Shown in pieces: positions 45,227 to 54,562 of a stretch of DNA of 64,000 nucleotides. The translations under genes and the position numbers were made by a program. Under the pieces are notes generated by a model. That model was given only the letters and a program-made list of their open reading frames with translations. It had not been told where the DNA came from and did no database searches. Within the stretch, counting starts at the first letter, position 1; each line of letters starts with the position of its first letter. Source of the stretch: Prado023 sp963798745 (lineage in GTDB: Bacteria; Actinomycetota; Actinomycetes; S36-B12; CAIYMF01); the NCBI GenBank assembly GCA_963798745.1, contig CAWCUF010000002.1, positions 1 to 64,000 on the forward strand. Reading direction: 5' to 3'.

Positions 45227-46966
45227 ATGAGTGGTTCGGTCGATCTGCGTGGTGGTCTTGCAGGCCTGGAGACCGAGGTCCAACGGTTGGTGGCGCTGGC
45301 TGAAGCTTGGCCGTCTGTTGGTTCTGCGCCCGGTGAGTCCGTACCCGGTGCCTGTGGGCCAAGCGGCTCTGGACCGGGCGGCTCTGGACCGAGCAGCTCT
45401 GGACCGGGCGGCTCTGGACCCCGCGATTCTCCGGCCGGTACTCCGCCGCCCGATAACCCGCCGTCGAACCTCTCGCCGTCCAACATCCCGCGGTCGAACA
45501 TCACCCCGCAGGACTGGGCCGACGACGGGACGCTCGGCGACCAGATCGTTCGTCTCGGTCGAGTGGTTGAGCAGCTGTCCGCTCTGCGCGCGGTGTGGGC
45601 CCAGGAGTTCGAGTCCGATGCGCAGTGGGCCGGCGACGGGGCGCGGTCGGGAGCCGCGTGGGTGGCTGCTCGGGCGATCGAGCATCCGGCGTCGGCCCGG
45701 GCCCGGGTGCACGCCGGGCGTGACCTGGCAGCGCTGCCGTCGATGACTTCGGCGGTGCTCCGGGGTGAGGTCAGGTTGGGCCACGTCCGACTTCTGGCCA
45801 CAGCCGCCCGGGCCAAGCCACACCGGTGGTCGGCGTTGCCCGACATCGAGGAGTTGGCCACCCGAACCGCTGCGAAGCTGCCCGAGCCGCGGTTCGCACG
45901 GTTCGTCGAACGCTGGGCGGCGCTGGTCGACGCCGAACATGACGCGCAGCTGCGCGCGGACGGCCTGGACGTCCCGGCGACTGACCACGCTGCCGCGGAG
46001 CAGGCGCAGCGCCGTGAGCTGTATCTGTCGCGATACGGAACGCAGGGGATGTGGGCGCTGAACGGAACTCTGGACACCGAGACCGGCCTGGCTCTGTCCC
46101 TGGTCCTGGAATCACTGTGCGAGGCGATCCGCTCAGACGACGCCGTGCGCGACCTGCCGCAACTGCGCCATGACGCGCTGGCCGCTCTGTTGGGCGGTGA
46201 GTTGTCCGCGGGCCTGCCCGTGCACAAGGGGGTCCGTCCGCACGTGATGGTCGTGGTCGGCACGCAGGGCGCCGGCGAGGGCTGCGCGGGTCCGGTGGGC
46301 CCAGGTCCGGTTGGCACAGGTCCGGGCATCGCGGGCCGCGGCCCCGTCAGTACGGGCAGCGCCGGCAAGGTCAGCGCCGGCACTGGCGCAGGGACAGGCA
46401 TCGCTCGCGCGAGCATCGCGACTCAGGACGATGCCGGTCAGGACGATGCGGGTCAGGACGATGCGGGCGGGGCTCCCGCCGCCGGCCCGCCCGACCTGGC
46501 TGCGCCCGCCGACGCCGAACTGCTGGATCGGACCGACGGTGCCGCCGGCACGCTGTGGCTCACCGGCCTGGCCCGTCAGCGCCTCTCTTGCGACGCCATC
46601 GTCCAGCGACTGACCGTCGACACCGACGGAGTCCCGCTGAAGCTGGGGCGCTCAGCCCGGGTCGTCGGCCCCGCGCTGCGCCGAGTGATCGACGTGCGCG
46701 ACCGGCACTGCGTGTTCGCCGGGTGCACTGCCCCGGCGATGTGGTGTCAGGCCCACCACCTCGTGCATTGGGAAGACGGTGGTCCTACCGACGAGCGAAA
46801 TCTCGCCCTGCTCTGTGGCCACCATCACCGCGCGATTCACGAGCGGGGATTCGATCTGCGCTGGACACCCGACGGACAGCGGATCGAGACCCTGCGACCG
46901 GACCGAACCCTGATCGATATCCCAGTTGCACGAGCAGCTACCCGATTGCGACCCATACGCCGGTAG
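45227..46966 (+). CDS. DUF222 / HNH endonuclease-domain protein (13E12-repeat type)
   Basis: This is a 579-residue protein of the actinobacterial DUF222 group. A low-complexity Gly/Ser/Pro-rich N-terminal stretch (about 40-95) precedes the DUF222 helical region (about 100-330). A second Gly-rich linker (about 350-430) leads to a C-terminal HNH nuclease motif (RHCVFAGCTAP, then CQAHHLVHWEDGG and NLALLCGHHHRAIHERG). All HNH His/Asn residues are present. A perfect LexA box at the promoter predicts DNA-damage induction. The gene family is often multicopy; only this one is in the window. Confidence 0.92.
   Translation: MSGSVDLRGGLAGLETEVQRLVALAEAWPSVGSAPGESVPGACGPSGSGPGGSGPSSSGPGGSGPRDSPAGTPPPDNPPSNLSPSNIPRSNITPQDWADDGTLGDQIVRLGRVVEQLSALRAVWAQEFESDAQWAGDGARSGAAWVAARAIEHPASARARVHAGRDLAALPSMTSAVLRGEVRLGHVRLLATAARAKPHRWSALPDIEELATRTAAKLPEPRFARFVERWAALVDAEHDAQLRADGLDVPATDHAAAEQAQRRELYLSRYGTQGMWALNGTLDTETGLALSLVLESLCEAIRSDDAVRDLPQLRHDALAALLGGELSAGLPVHKGVRPHVMVVVGTQGAGEGCAGPVGPGPVGTGPGIAGRGPVSTGSAGKVSAGTGAGTGIARASIATQDDAGQDDAGQDDAGGAPAAGPPDLAAPADAELLDRTDGAAGTLWLTGLARQRLSCDAIVQRLTVDTDGVPLKLGRSARVVGPALRRVIDVRDRHCVFAGCTAPAMWCQAHHLVHWEDGGPTDERNLALLCGHHHRAIHERGFDLRWTPDGQRIETLRPDRTLIDIPVARAATRLRPIRR
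45365..45424 (+). repeat. 15-bp tandem repeat (GGCTCTGGACCGGGC), four copies
   Basis: These four near-identical units encode the GSGPG linker of the DUF222 protein. Confidence 0.9.
46424..46468 (+). repeat. 15-bp tandem repeat (CAGGACGATGCCGGT), three copies
   Basis: These three near-identical units encode QDDAG repeats in the second linker of the DUF222 protein. Confidence 0.9.
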
Positions 46967-47217
46967 GGAAGCGTCTCTCCCCGTGCCTCCCACTGGCGTG
47001 GGACTCGGCCTCGCAGGGCGGTCTGTGTATGCGCTGTGTGGCGCTCGCATTGCCTCGGGGTGGTAGGCACGCAGTCGCGACACGCGGAGGTTCGGCGTAG
47101 GGGCGATGTCAGTCGCCTCGCCTACACTCGCATCAGGTGACAGGCACACCGGGTCCGGCGCGAGGATCGCTCGTGGTGGGTCATGGCGAAGTCCTGCAGG
47201 GGTGCGGAGGGAAGGCA

Positions 47218-47523
47218 ATGGAGACTGGCGTGGATGTCGTGAGCGCTTCAGCAGCAACCCATTCCAACCCCGGCGACCTGAATGACCGAGACCTGCGGAT
47301 CCTCGAGTTCGAGCGCCAGTGGTGGCGCTACGCCGGGGCCAAGGAGCAGGCCATCCGCGAACTGTTCGACTGCTCGACCACCCGGTACTACCAGATGCTC
47401 AACACGCTCATCGACGACCCGGACGCCCTGCGGGCCGACCCGATGCTGGTAAAGCGGTTGCGCCGGATGCGCACCTCACGGCAGCGTGCGCGGGCCGCCC
47501 GTCGACTGGGCATCGAACTCTGA
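47218..47523 (+). CDS. DUF3263 protein
   Basis: This is a 101-residue helical protein. The conserved block RDLRILEFERQWWRYAGAKE (about 24-43), QAIRELFDCSTTRYYQMLN and the basic tail KRLRRMRTSRQRARAARRLG are the DUF3263 signature, an actinobacterial family that looks like a small DNA-binding protein with a helix-turn-helix (STTRYYQMLNTLI). ATG 47218 has GGAGGGAAGG upstream and is preferred to an in-frame ATG-like start 81 bases earlier. The upstream stretch 46967-47217 holds only a TACACT -10-like box near 47121. Confidence 0.9.
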   Translation: METGVDVVSASAATHSNPGDLNDRDLRILEFERQWWRYAGAKEQAIRELFDCSTTRYYQMLNTLIDDPDALRADPMLVKRLRRMRTSRQRARAARRLGIEL

Positions 47524-47569
47524 GCGCGCAACTCGGCTGCCGTCACCCCCTCCACGGCGGCACGAACTG

Positions 47570-48058
47570 ATGCTGGCTCGGCACCGCCTGCGCGCAGCTG
47601 CGAACTGGATCAACCTGTCCACCCCGATCGGATTGGTCCTCGCGCACATCGCGGCCGACGGCTCGCGCCGCACCCGCTCCGGGGTGTGGCTGGCCCACGG
47701 CTACCGGTTGCCGGTGCCGGCGGCTCGCGCGTTCACGCTGGGCGGCGTGGTGCTGCTGCGCGAGGGTCTCCCGAGGATCGGGGTTGACCCGGTCGGCGAG
47801 GTGCCCCGAGGACTGCTGGACCACGAGGAGCGACACGTGACCCAGTACGCGTTGTTCGGCGGCGTCCTGATGCCCGTGCTGTACCTGGGCGCCGCGGGCT
47901 GGTCGTGGCTGCGCACTGGGGACTTCGCCTCCCGCAACCCGTTCGAGCGGGCCGCGGGGCTGAGCTCCGGCGGCTACCGAGAGGCACCCGTGCGCTCACC
48001 GGCCGAGGCTGGGGCTGCCCTGCGGGCACTCCTGGCTGCAGCGACCTCGGCGCGCTGA
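47570..48058 (+). CDS. Hypothetical protein with HEXXH motif
   Basis: This 162-residue protein has a HEERH motif at 85-89, within LLDHEERHVTQYALFGGVLM, followed by a hydrophobic segment (VLMPVLYLGAAGWSWL). HEXXH can be a zinc metallopeptidase site, and the following Ala/Gly/Leu helix would sit in or on the membrane. A similar arrangement is seen in actinobacterial proteins of unknown function. No third zinc ligand is evident. There is no clear ribosome site; the gene begins 46 bases after DUF3263, so co-transcription is likely. Confidence 0.65.
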   Translation: MLARHRLRAAANWINLSTPIGLVLAHIAADGSRRTRSGVWLAHGYRLPVPAARAFTLGGVVLLREGLPRIGVDPVGEVPRGLLDHEERHVTQYALFGGVLMPVLYLGAAGWSWLRTGDFASRNPFERAAGLSSGGYREAPVRSPAEAGAALRALLAAATSAR

Positions 48059-48074
48059 CTGCCACCCGGTTCAC

Positions 48075-50165
48075 TCACCCCGACGTCTGCGCTGCGTCCG
48101 GGGTGCCCTCGGCGGCGTAGTGGTCGATCTCCCGGTCGGTGACGGACTTGCTCACGAGCGTGGGCACGGACTCTCCTGCGACGCCCCAGCCGGCGAGCTT
48201 GTCGGTGACAGCCCGTTGCGCGTCGGCGAACTGCTGGTCGATCAGACGCCGTTCGGCGAACATGAGCTCTCGCTGGCGCAGGATGCGCTCCAACCGCTCG
48301 AGCTGGGGCGGCTCCACCGGCAGGTCGTAGGCCAACGATGTGAAGACCGCCAGGCTCTTGCGGTAGTCGTGGCCGTCGGCGACGAACTGCCCCGGGATGA
48401 CGTGCATCGCGTTCTTGACGTCCACCAGCGTGATGAGGAAGGTGGTGTAGGGCCGCCACCGCGTCTCGGTGGGCAGCCCGGGCTCGCGGGTCTCCGGGGG
48501 GCCCATCCACGTGGGGGACTGCACAGCCAACGGGAACCAGAACTTGGGCATCGAGTCGTTGTGGTGAGTCAGCATGAAGTAGCGGGCACGTTGCCGCTTC
48601 TCATCGGGCAGCGCCAGGAACTCCTCGTGGTTCGCGACCTCGACGATCTCGCCCTCGGGATCCATGCGCTCGGGCTGGGACAGCCATCTCTGCCGGAACT
48701 TGGTGGCCGCCGGCGTGCCCAGGAACAGTCCCCGATCGATCCCGACGCGGTGCAGGCCCTCGGTGCCCTCGTCGGCGAAGATGTCCTCGGAGGTCTGCGC
48801 CCCCAGGCTCTCCCCGAAGATGGCCAGCCGGGGCCGGCGCTCCTGCGGGATCGCGCTCAGCCGCCACTTCAAGGCGTGCAGGAACGAGTTGTTCTGGTCG
48901 ATGCCGATGTTGACCCGCCCCAGGGACAACGGCGACGGGCGCAGCGAATACTGCATGCCGACCAGCGCGACGTCGCCCCGGGCGAGGAACTCCAGTGACT
49001 CGGCGGTGACGTAGTTCAGGTAGCCGGTCCCGGTGGGAGACATGAACACGATCAGGCTGCGCTCGAATGCGCCGAGGGACTCCATCTCCCGCATCGCGAG
49101 GTCGGCACGCTGGCTCGTGGTGGGCGCAGATTCCAGACCGACGAAGACCCGCACCGGCTCCTTGACCTCACCCGGGCCCATCACGTCGAGGATCTCGTCA
49201 GTCGTCACCGCCATGTTCACGAACCGCCGGCCCTCACGGCCGATGTCCTCCCACGACACCGAACTGCGTGGGCCCCCGGAGACGTACGGCGAACTGGGCG
49301 GCGTCGCGTACGTGGCCTCCACCGCATCGCCGGAGGTCTCGGCCTTGTGGAACACGTACTCGATCCCCTTGTAGCCCGCGAAGCCCAGGAGCGCGAGCGC
49401 GCTGAGATGCCCGAGGGGGCGTCCCACAGGCGCAAGGTTGGGCGCCGCCAACGAGAAGGCCTTGCCTGCCTCGTGGGCGAAGAACCGTTCCGCCTTGGCG
49501 AAGCCCAGCAGCCCAGCGCCCACACCCGTGCCGACGGCCAGCGCCCGGCCCACTGATACAGCCTGGCTCTCATCGAGGGACACGCCCTCGGCGTCGTGGC
49601 TGACCCCCGCGTCGACCATGCCGCGGCGCAACCGCTGGTACTGCACTGCGGCCAGGGCCATCCCCAAGGGCAGGGCGATCGGGGCCGAACCGCTGAATCG
49701 ACCGTCCGTGCCGAGCGCACGTTCCAGGGCCATGTCACTTCCGACGACCAGCGCGCCTGCGCCGCCTCCGACAGCCAACCGCACCGAGGCGGTCCGCACC
49801 CAGGCCCGGGCGATCGGCTCGTCCTTGCGCTGGGCCAGCAGTCGGTACAGGCCGTACCCGACCCCGGTCGCGGCGACGTTCGTCGCGAGCAGGAGGCCGT
49901 GGGTCGCCGCGCGCCGCTCCTGCGCAGAGGACCGGTGCCCCGTGACGCGCACAGCCACCGACTCGATCAGCGACTCCGTGAACGTCATGGCGGCGTAGTT
50001 CAGCGTCGCCGACGCGCCTGTGATGACCGCCTGGTCGATCGTCGAACGGGGCATGAGCCCGCGCGCGAACGACTGCCCGACGCTGGTGGACGCCGACAGG
50101 ATGCCGATCCGCTCGGCGAACCCCAGCCCTGCGCGGACCTCAGCCGCCCGCTGCGCAATAGTCAT
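48075..50165 (-). CDS. Membrane alpha/beta hydrolase, Abhydrolase_9 (DUF2319) type
   Basis: This is a 696-residue protein. The N-terminal about 290 residues contain several TM helices (GLLLATNVAATGVGYGLYRL; APIALPLGMALAAVQYQ; VGRALAVGTGVGAGLLGFA; LGHLSALALLGFAGYKGI). The C-terminal half is a hydrolase domain with nucleophile elbow IFGESLGAQ near 460 and conserved NSFLHALKWRL and PTWMGPPETREPGLP. Order and motifs match the actinobacterial Abhydrolase_9 membrane proteins, whose substrate is unknown. ATG 50165 has GGGAGGAA upstream. Confidence 0.88.
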   Translation of the reverse strand: MTIAQRAAEVRAGLGFAERIGILSASTSVGQSFARGLMPRSTIDQAVITGASATLNYAAMTFTESLIESVAVRVTGHRSSAQERRAATHGLLLATNVAATGVGYGLYRLLAQRKDEPIARAWVRTASVRLAVGGGAGALVVGSDMALERALGTDGRFSGSAPIALPLGMALAAVQYQRLRRGMVDAGVSHDAEGVSLDESQAVSVGRALAVGTGVGAGLLGFAKAERFFAHEAGKAFSLAAPNLAPVGRPLGHLSALALLGFAGYKGIEYVFHKAETSGDAVEATYATPPSSPYVSGGPRSSVSWEDIGREGRRFVNMAVTTDEILDVMGPGEVKEPVRVFVGLESAPTTSQRADLAMREMESLGAFERSLIVFMSPTGTGYLNYVTAESLEFLARGDVALVGMQYSLRPSPLSLGRVNIGIDQNNSFLHALKWRLSAIPQERRPRLAIFGESLGAQTSEDIFADEGTEGLHRVGIDRGLFLGTPAATKFRQRWLSQPERMDPEGEIVEVANHEEFLALPDEKRQRARYFMLTHHNDSMPKFWFPLAVQSPTWMGPPETREPGLPTETRWRPYTTFLITLVDVKNAMHVIPGQFVADGHDYRKSLAVFTSLAYDLPVEPPQLERLERILRQRELMFAERRLIDQQFADAQRAVTDKLAGWGVAGESVPTLVSKSVTDREIDHYAAEGTPDAAQTSG

Positions 50166-50442
50166 CTCATTCCTCCCATGGAGGGAAACCTAGCCCCCCG
50201 CGCCACTCGGTGGATCACCCCATTGGGGTGGTTCCCAGGCAGGCTCGACGAAATGTCCGATCCTGGCGCTGGATTCCGCGCGCCCGGCCTCACCACGCGA
50301 CAATCGATATCGTCGCACCACGGAAGGCGGAGCCCCCTCCCCGGAAGCTACGACTGGCGAAGGTCCAGGACAGCAAACCGATGTGAATCCGGCTGAATCC
50401 GGCTGGCGCGCCAGGCTCGAGGTGCAGGAGCACCACGAACGA

Positions 50443-50472
50443 GGAGGGCGGCCCCCACGGGGACCGCCCTCC
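50443..50472 (-). terminator. Strong GC hairpin downstream of groEL
   Basis: GGAGGGCGG and CCGCCCTCC pair perfectly over 9 bp with further C/G pairing inside. It lies about 100 bases beyond the groEL stop. Confidence 0.6.
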
Positions 50473-50477
50473 ACTTA

Positions 50478-50574
50478 CTCACTCCTCGCTCAGAAGTCCA
50501 TGCTCCTGCGACCTCTTCACTGCGGGGCTCGGCGGGTGCCGGCCCTACGGGCCGACCCCCACCTCACTCCTCGC

Positions 50575-50586
<12 letters not shown>
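50478..50586. repeat. 24-bp direct repeat duplicating the groEL 3' end
   Basis: The same 24 bases (CTCACTCCTCGCTCAGAAGT then CCAT) occur at 50478-50501 and 50563-50586. The second copy contains the last codons and stop of groEL; the first is an extra copy of the gene tail, 61 bases further on. The remaining part of 50166-50574 holds hairpins only. Confidence 0.85.
50534..50560 (-). terminator. Hairpin GGCCC-TAC-GGGCC after groEL
   Basis: A compact inverted repeat, extendable by outer pairs, lies about 15 bases beyond the groEL stop codon between the two 24-bp repeats. Confidence 0.5.
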
Positions 50587-52197
<1,611 letters not shown>

Positions 52198-52354
52198 ATG
52201 TATGTGGTTTCCTTCGCACGTAGCGCTGGGAGACCGGTGCTCCTGCCCGCGACGGACGGCCAGCCGAACCCGGTTCACGTCACCGGCTCCGAACGGACCT
52301 CAGTCGCACCGACCTGTCGATGCCCCGGCGGGGTGGGTGGCTCCGGCGCACCGG

Positions 52355-52415
52355 TTGTCACTCGACCCCTCCGAGTGCTAAGTGAATCTTGGCACTCGAC
52401 CCCCGCGAGTGCAAG
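52355..52415. promoter_or_regulatory. Two tandem CIRCE elements upstream of groEL
   Basis: TTGTCACTC-N9-GAGTGCTAA at 52355-52381 and TTGGCACTC-N9-GAGTGCAAG at 52389-52415 both match the HrcA operator (TTAGCACTC-N9-GAGTGCTAA), separated by seven bases. This predicts heat-shock control by HrcA. No other element was seen in 52198-52523. Confidence 0.9.
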
Positions 52416-52523
52416 TGCCCCGACTGCCGACATCCACGGGCCGCCCCTGCGCGAGGGCATCCCCCGGGGCACTGATCTAGGGTGGGAGCAGTCGACCCCA
52501 CGGGGCCACGGAAGGAGCGGGAC

Positions 52524-52856
52524 ATGACTGACTACGAGCGTTCGCCGGGTCAGCAGTGGAAGGACGATCCGGCCGCTGAGCTGATCGATGCTTATCACCA
52601 CCACGTCTCCGAGGAGTTGGGCACCGACGGGCCGGAGGAGACGTTCGGCCATCCGGACGAGTCCCGGGTCGGGCACCTCGTGGACGACAACCTGCCGCTG
52701 CGTGACGACACCGCCGAGGCGCTGGCCCATGACACCCACGACGTCGAGGACCTCGCTGCTGAGGAGTTGGCGATGCACTACGTCGACGAGGACTCCGAGC
52801 CCGCGCAGACCAACGACGACCTGCCCGAGCACGTGCGCGCCGCGCTGGCCGACTGA
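52524..52856 (+). CDS. Acidic hypothetical protein, 110 aa
   Basis: This strongly acidic 110-residue protein (many Asp, Glu and His) begins MTDYERSPGQQWKDDPAAEL and ends DDLPEHVRAALAD. It is predicted mostly helical and soluble, and no family is recognised. ATG 52524 is chosen for the GGAAGGAG site just upstream; an in-frame start at 52482 lacks one. It is divergent from groEL across the CIRCE region and 45 bases before the XPB helicase gene, so it may share regulation with either. Confidence 0.7.
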   Translation: MTDYERSPGQQWKDDPAAELIDAYHHHVSEELGTDGPEETFGHPDESRVGHLVDDNLPLRDDTAEALAHDTHDVEDLAAEELAMHYVDEDSEPAQTNDDLPEHVRAALAD

Positions 52857-52889
52857 GCCCGCTGCGGGAGGCGCTGCGCCGATCTGGGG

Positions 52890-52895
52890 GACAAT
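52890..52895 (+). promoter_or_regulatory. -10 box GACAAT of the XPB gene
   Basis: GACAAT lies six bases before ATG 52902, giving a leaderless start. Confidence 0.5.
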
Positions 52896-52901
52896 GGTCC
52901 G

Positions 52902-54554
52902 ATGACCGAGGGACCCCTGATCGTCCAGAGCGACAAGACCCTCCTGCTGGAGGTCGACCACGCCGACGCCGACGCGGCCCGCCGCGACATCGCCGCATTC
53001 GCCGAGTTGGAGCGTGCTCCCGAGCACATCCACACCTACCGGATCACCCCGCTGGGGCTCTGGAACGCCCGAGCTGCCGGGCAGGACGCGGAGTCGGTGG
53101 TCGATGCGTTGATCCGCTACTCGCGGTTCCCGGTGCCGCACGCGCTGCTGGTCGACGTCGCCGAGACGATGGACCGCTACGGCCGGCTGCGTCTGCTCAA
53201 GCACCCGGTGCACGGCCTGGTCCTCGAGGCCAGCGACCGCGCGGTGCTCACCGAGGTGCTGCGCAGCCGCAAGGTGGCGCCGATGATCGGTGCGCGCATC
53301 GACGAGGACACCGTGGCGGTTCACCCCAGCGAGCGCGGGGCGATCAAGGCCGTGCTGCTGCGGCTGGGCTGGCCGGCCGAGGACCTCGCCGGGTACGTCG
53401 ACGGCGAGGCGCATCCGATCGACCTGGTCCAGGACGGCTGGGAGCTGCGCGACTACCAGCGCCAGGCTGCGCAGGGGTTCTGGCACGGCGGGTCCGGTGT
53501 GGTGGTGCTGCCCTGCGGCGCGGGCAAGACCTTGGTCGGGGCGGCCGCGATGGACCTGGCCAAGGCCACGACGCTGATCCTTGTGACCAACACCGTCTCG
53601 GCCCGGCAGTGGCGCGACGAGCTGCTGCGCCGCACGAGCCTCACCGAGGACGAGATCGGCGAGTACTCCGGGGCGCGCAAGGAGGTCCGACCGGTCACCA
53701 TCGCGACCTACCAGGTGATGACGACCAAGCGCAAGGGCACCTACGCCCACCTGGACCTGTTCGACGCCAAGGACTGGGGACTGATCATCTACGACGAGGT
53801 GCATCTGCTGCCCGCGCCGATCTTCCGGTTCACCGCCGACATCCAGGCCCGCCGCCGCCTGGGCCTGACCGCGACCCTCGTGCGCGAGGACGGCCGTGAG
53901 GGCGACGTGTTCTCCCTGATCGGTCCCAAGCGCTATGACGCCCCGTGGCGGGAGATCGAGGCGCAGGGCTGGATCGCCCCGGCCGACTGCGTCGAGGTGC
54001 GCGTGAGCCTGCCCGAGCCGGCGCGGATGGTCTACGCGATGGCCGAGCCCGAGGAGCGCTACCGGCTGGCGGCCACCGCCCGGGAGAAGCAGGCGATCAT
54101 CTCCACCCTGGTCGCTCGGCATCCGGACGACCAGGTCCTGGTCATCGGCCAGTACCTCGATCAGCTCCACGAGCTCGCCGAGCTGCTGGGCGTCCCGGTG
54201 ATCACCGGCGAGACGCCGGTGCCCGAGCGCCAGGAGCTGTTCGCCCTGTTCCGCGCCGGCGAGGTGTCGACGCTGGTCGTGTCGAAGGTGGCCAACTTCA
54301 GCCTCGACCTGCCCGAGGCCTCGGTGGCGATCCAGGTCTCGGGATCGTTCGGCTCCCGTCAGGAGGAGGCGCAGCGCCTGGGGCGCATCCTGCGCCCGAA
54401 GGCCGACGGCCGCGGTGCCCGGTTCTACACGGTGGTCACCCGCGACACCGTGGACGCGGACTTCGCCGCCCACCGCCAACGCTTCCTGGCTGAGCAGGGC
54501 TACGCCTACCGGATCGTCGACGCCGATGACATCCTCAGCGGACTGGCCGACTGA
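52902..54554 (+). CDS. DNA repair helicase of the XPB/ERCC3 type
   Basis: This 550-residue superfamily 2 helicase moves 3'-5' on DNA. The N-terminal XPB-like damage-recognition region (about 1-170) is followed by Walker A LPCGAGKT near 206, motif II DEVH near 299, motif III LTATLVREDGREGD (which includes the XPB RED motif) near 327, and the C-terminal helicase lobe with SFGSRQEEAQRLGRILRP (motif VI). Bacterial XPB homologues are common in actinobacteria. It is convergent, nine bases apart, with the helicase-associated gene that normally accompanies it. Confidence 0.96.
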   Translation: MTEGPLIVQSDKTLLLEVDHADADAARRDIAAFAELERAPEHIHTYRITPLGLWNARAAGQDAESVVDALIRYSRFPVPHALLVDVAETMDRYGRLRLLKHPVHGLVLEASDRAVLTEVLRSRKVAPMIGARIDEDTVAVHPSERGAIKAVLLRLGWPAEDLAGYVDGEAHPIDLVQDGWELRDYQRQAAQGFWHGGSGVVVLPCGAGKTLVGAAAMDLAKATTLILVTNTVSARQWRDELLRRTSLTEDEIGEYSGARKEVRPVTIATYQVMTTKRKGTYAHLDLFDAKDWGLIIYDEVHLLPAPIFRFTADIQARRRLGLTATLVREDGREGDVFSLIGPKRYDAPWREIEAQGWIAPADCVEVRVSLPEPARMVYAMAEPEERYRLAATAREKQAIISTLVARHPDDQVLVIGQYLDQLHELAELLGVPVITGETPVPERQELFALFRAGEVSTLVVSKVANFSLDLPEASVAIQVSGSFGSRQEEAQRLGRILRPKADGRGARFYTVVTRDTVDADFAAHRQRFLAEQGYAYRIVDADDILSGLAD

Positions 54555-54562
54555 CCTGGGGA

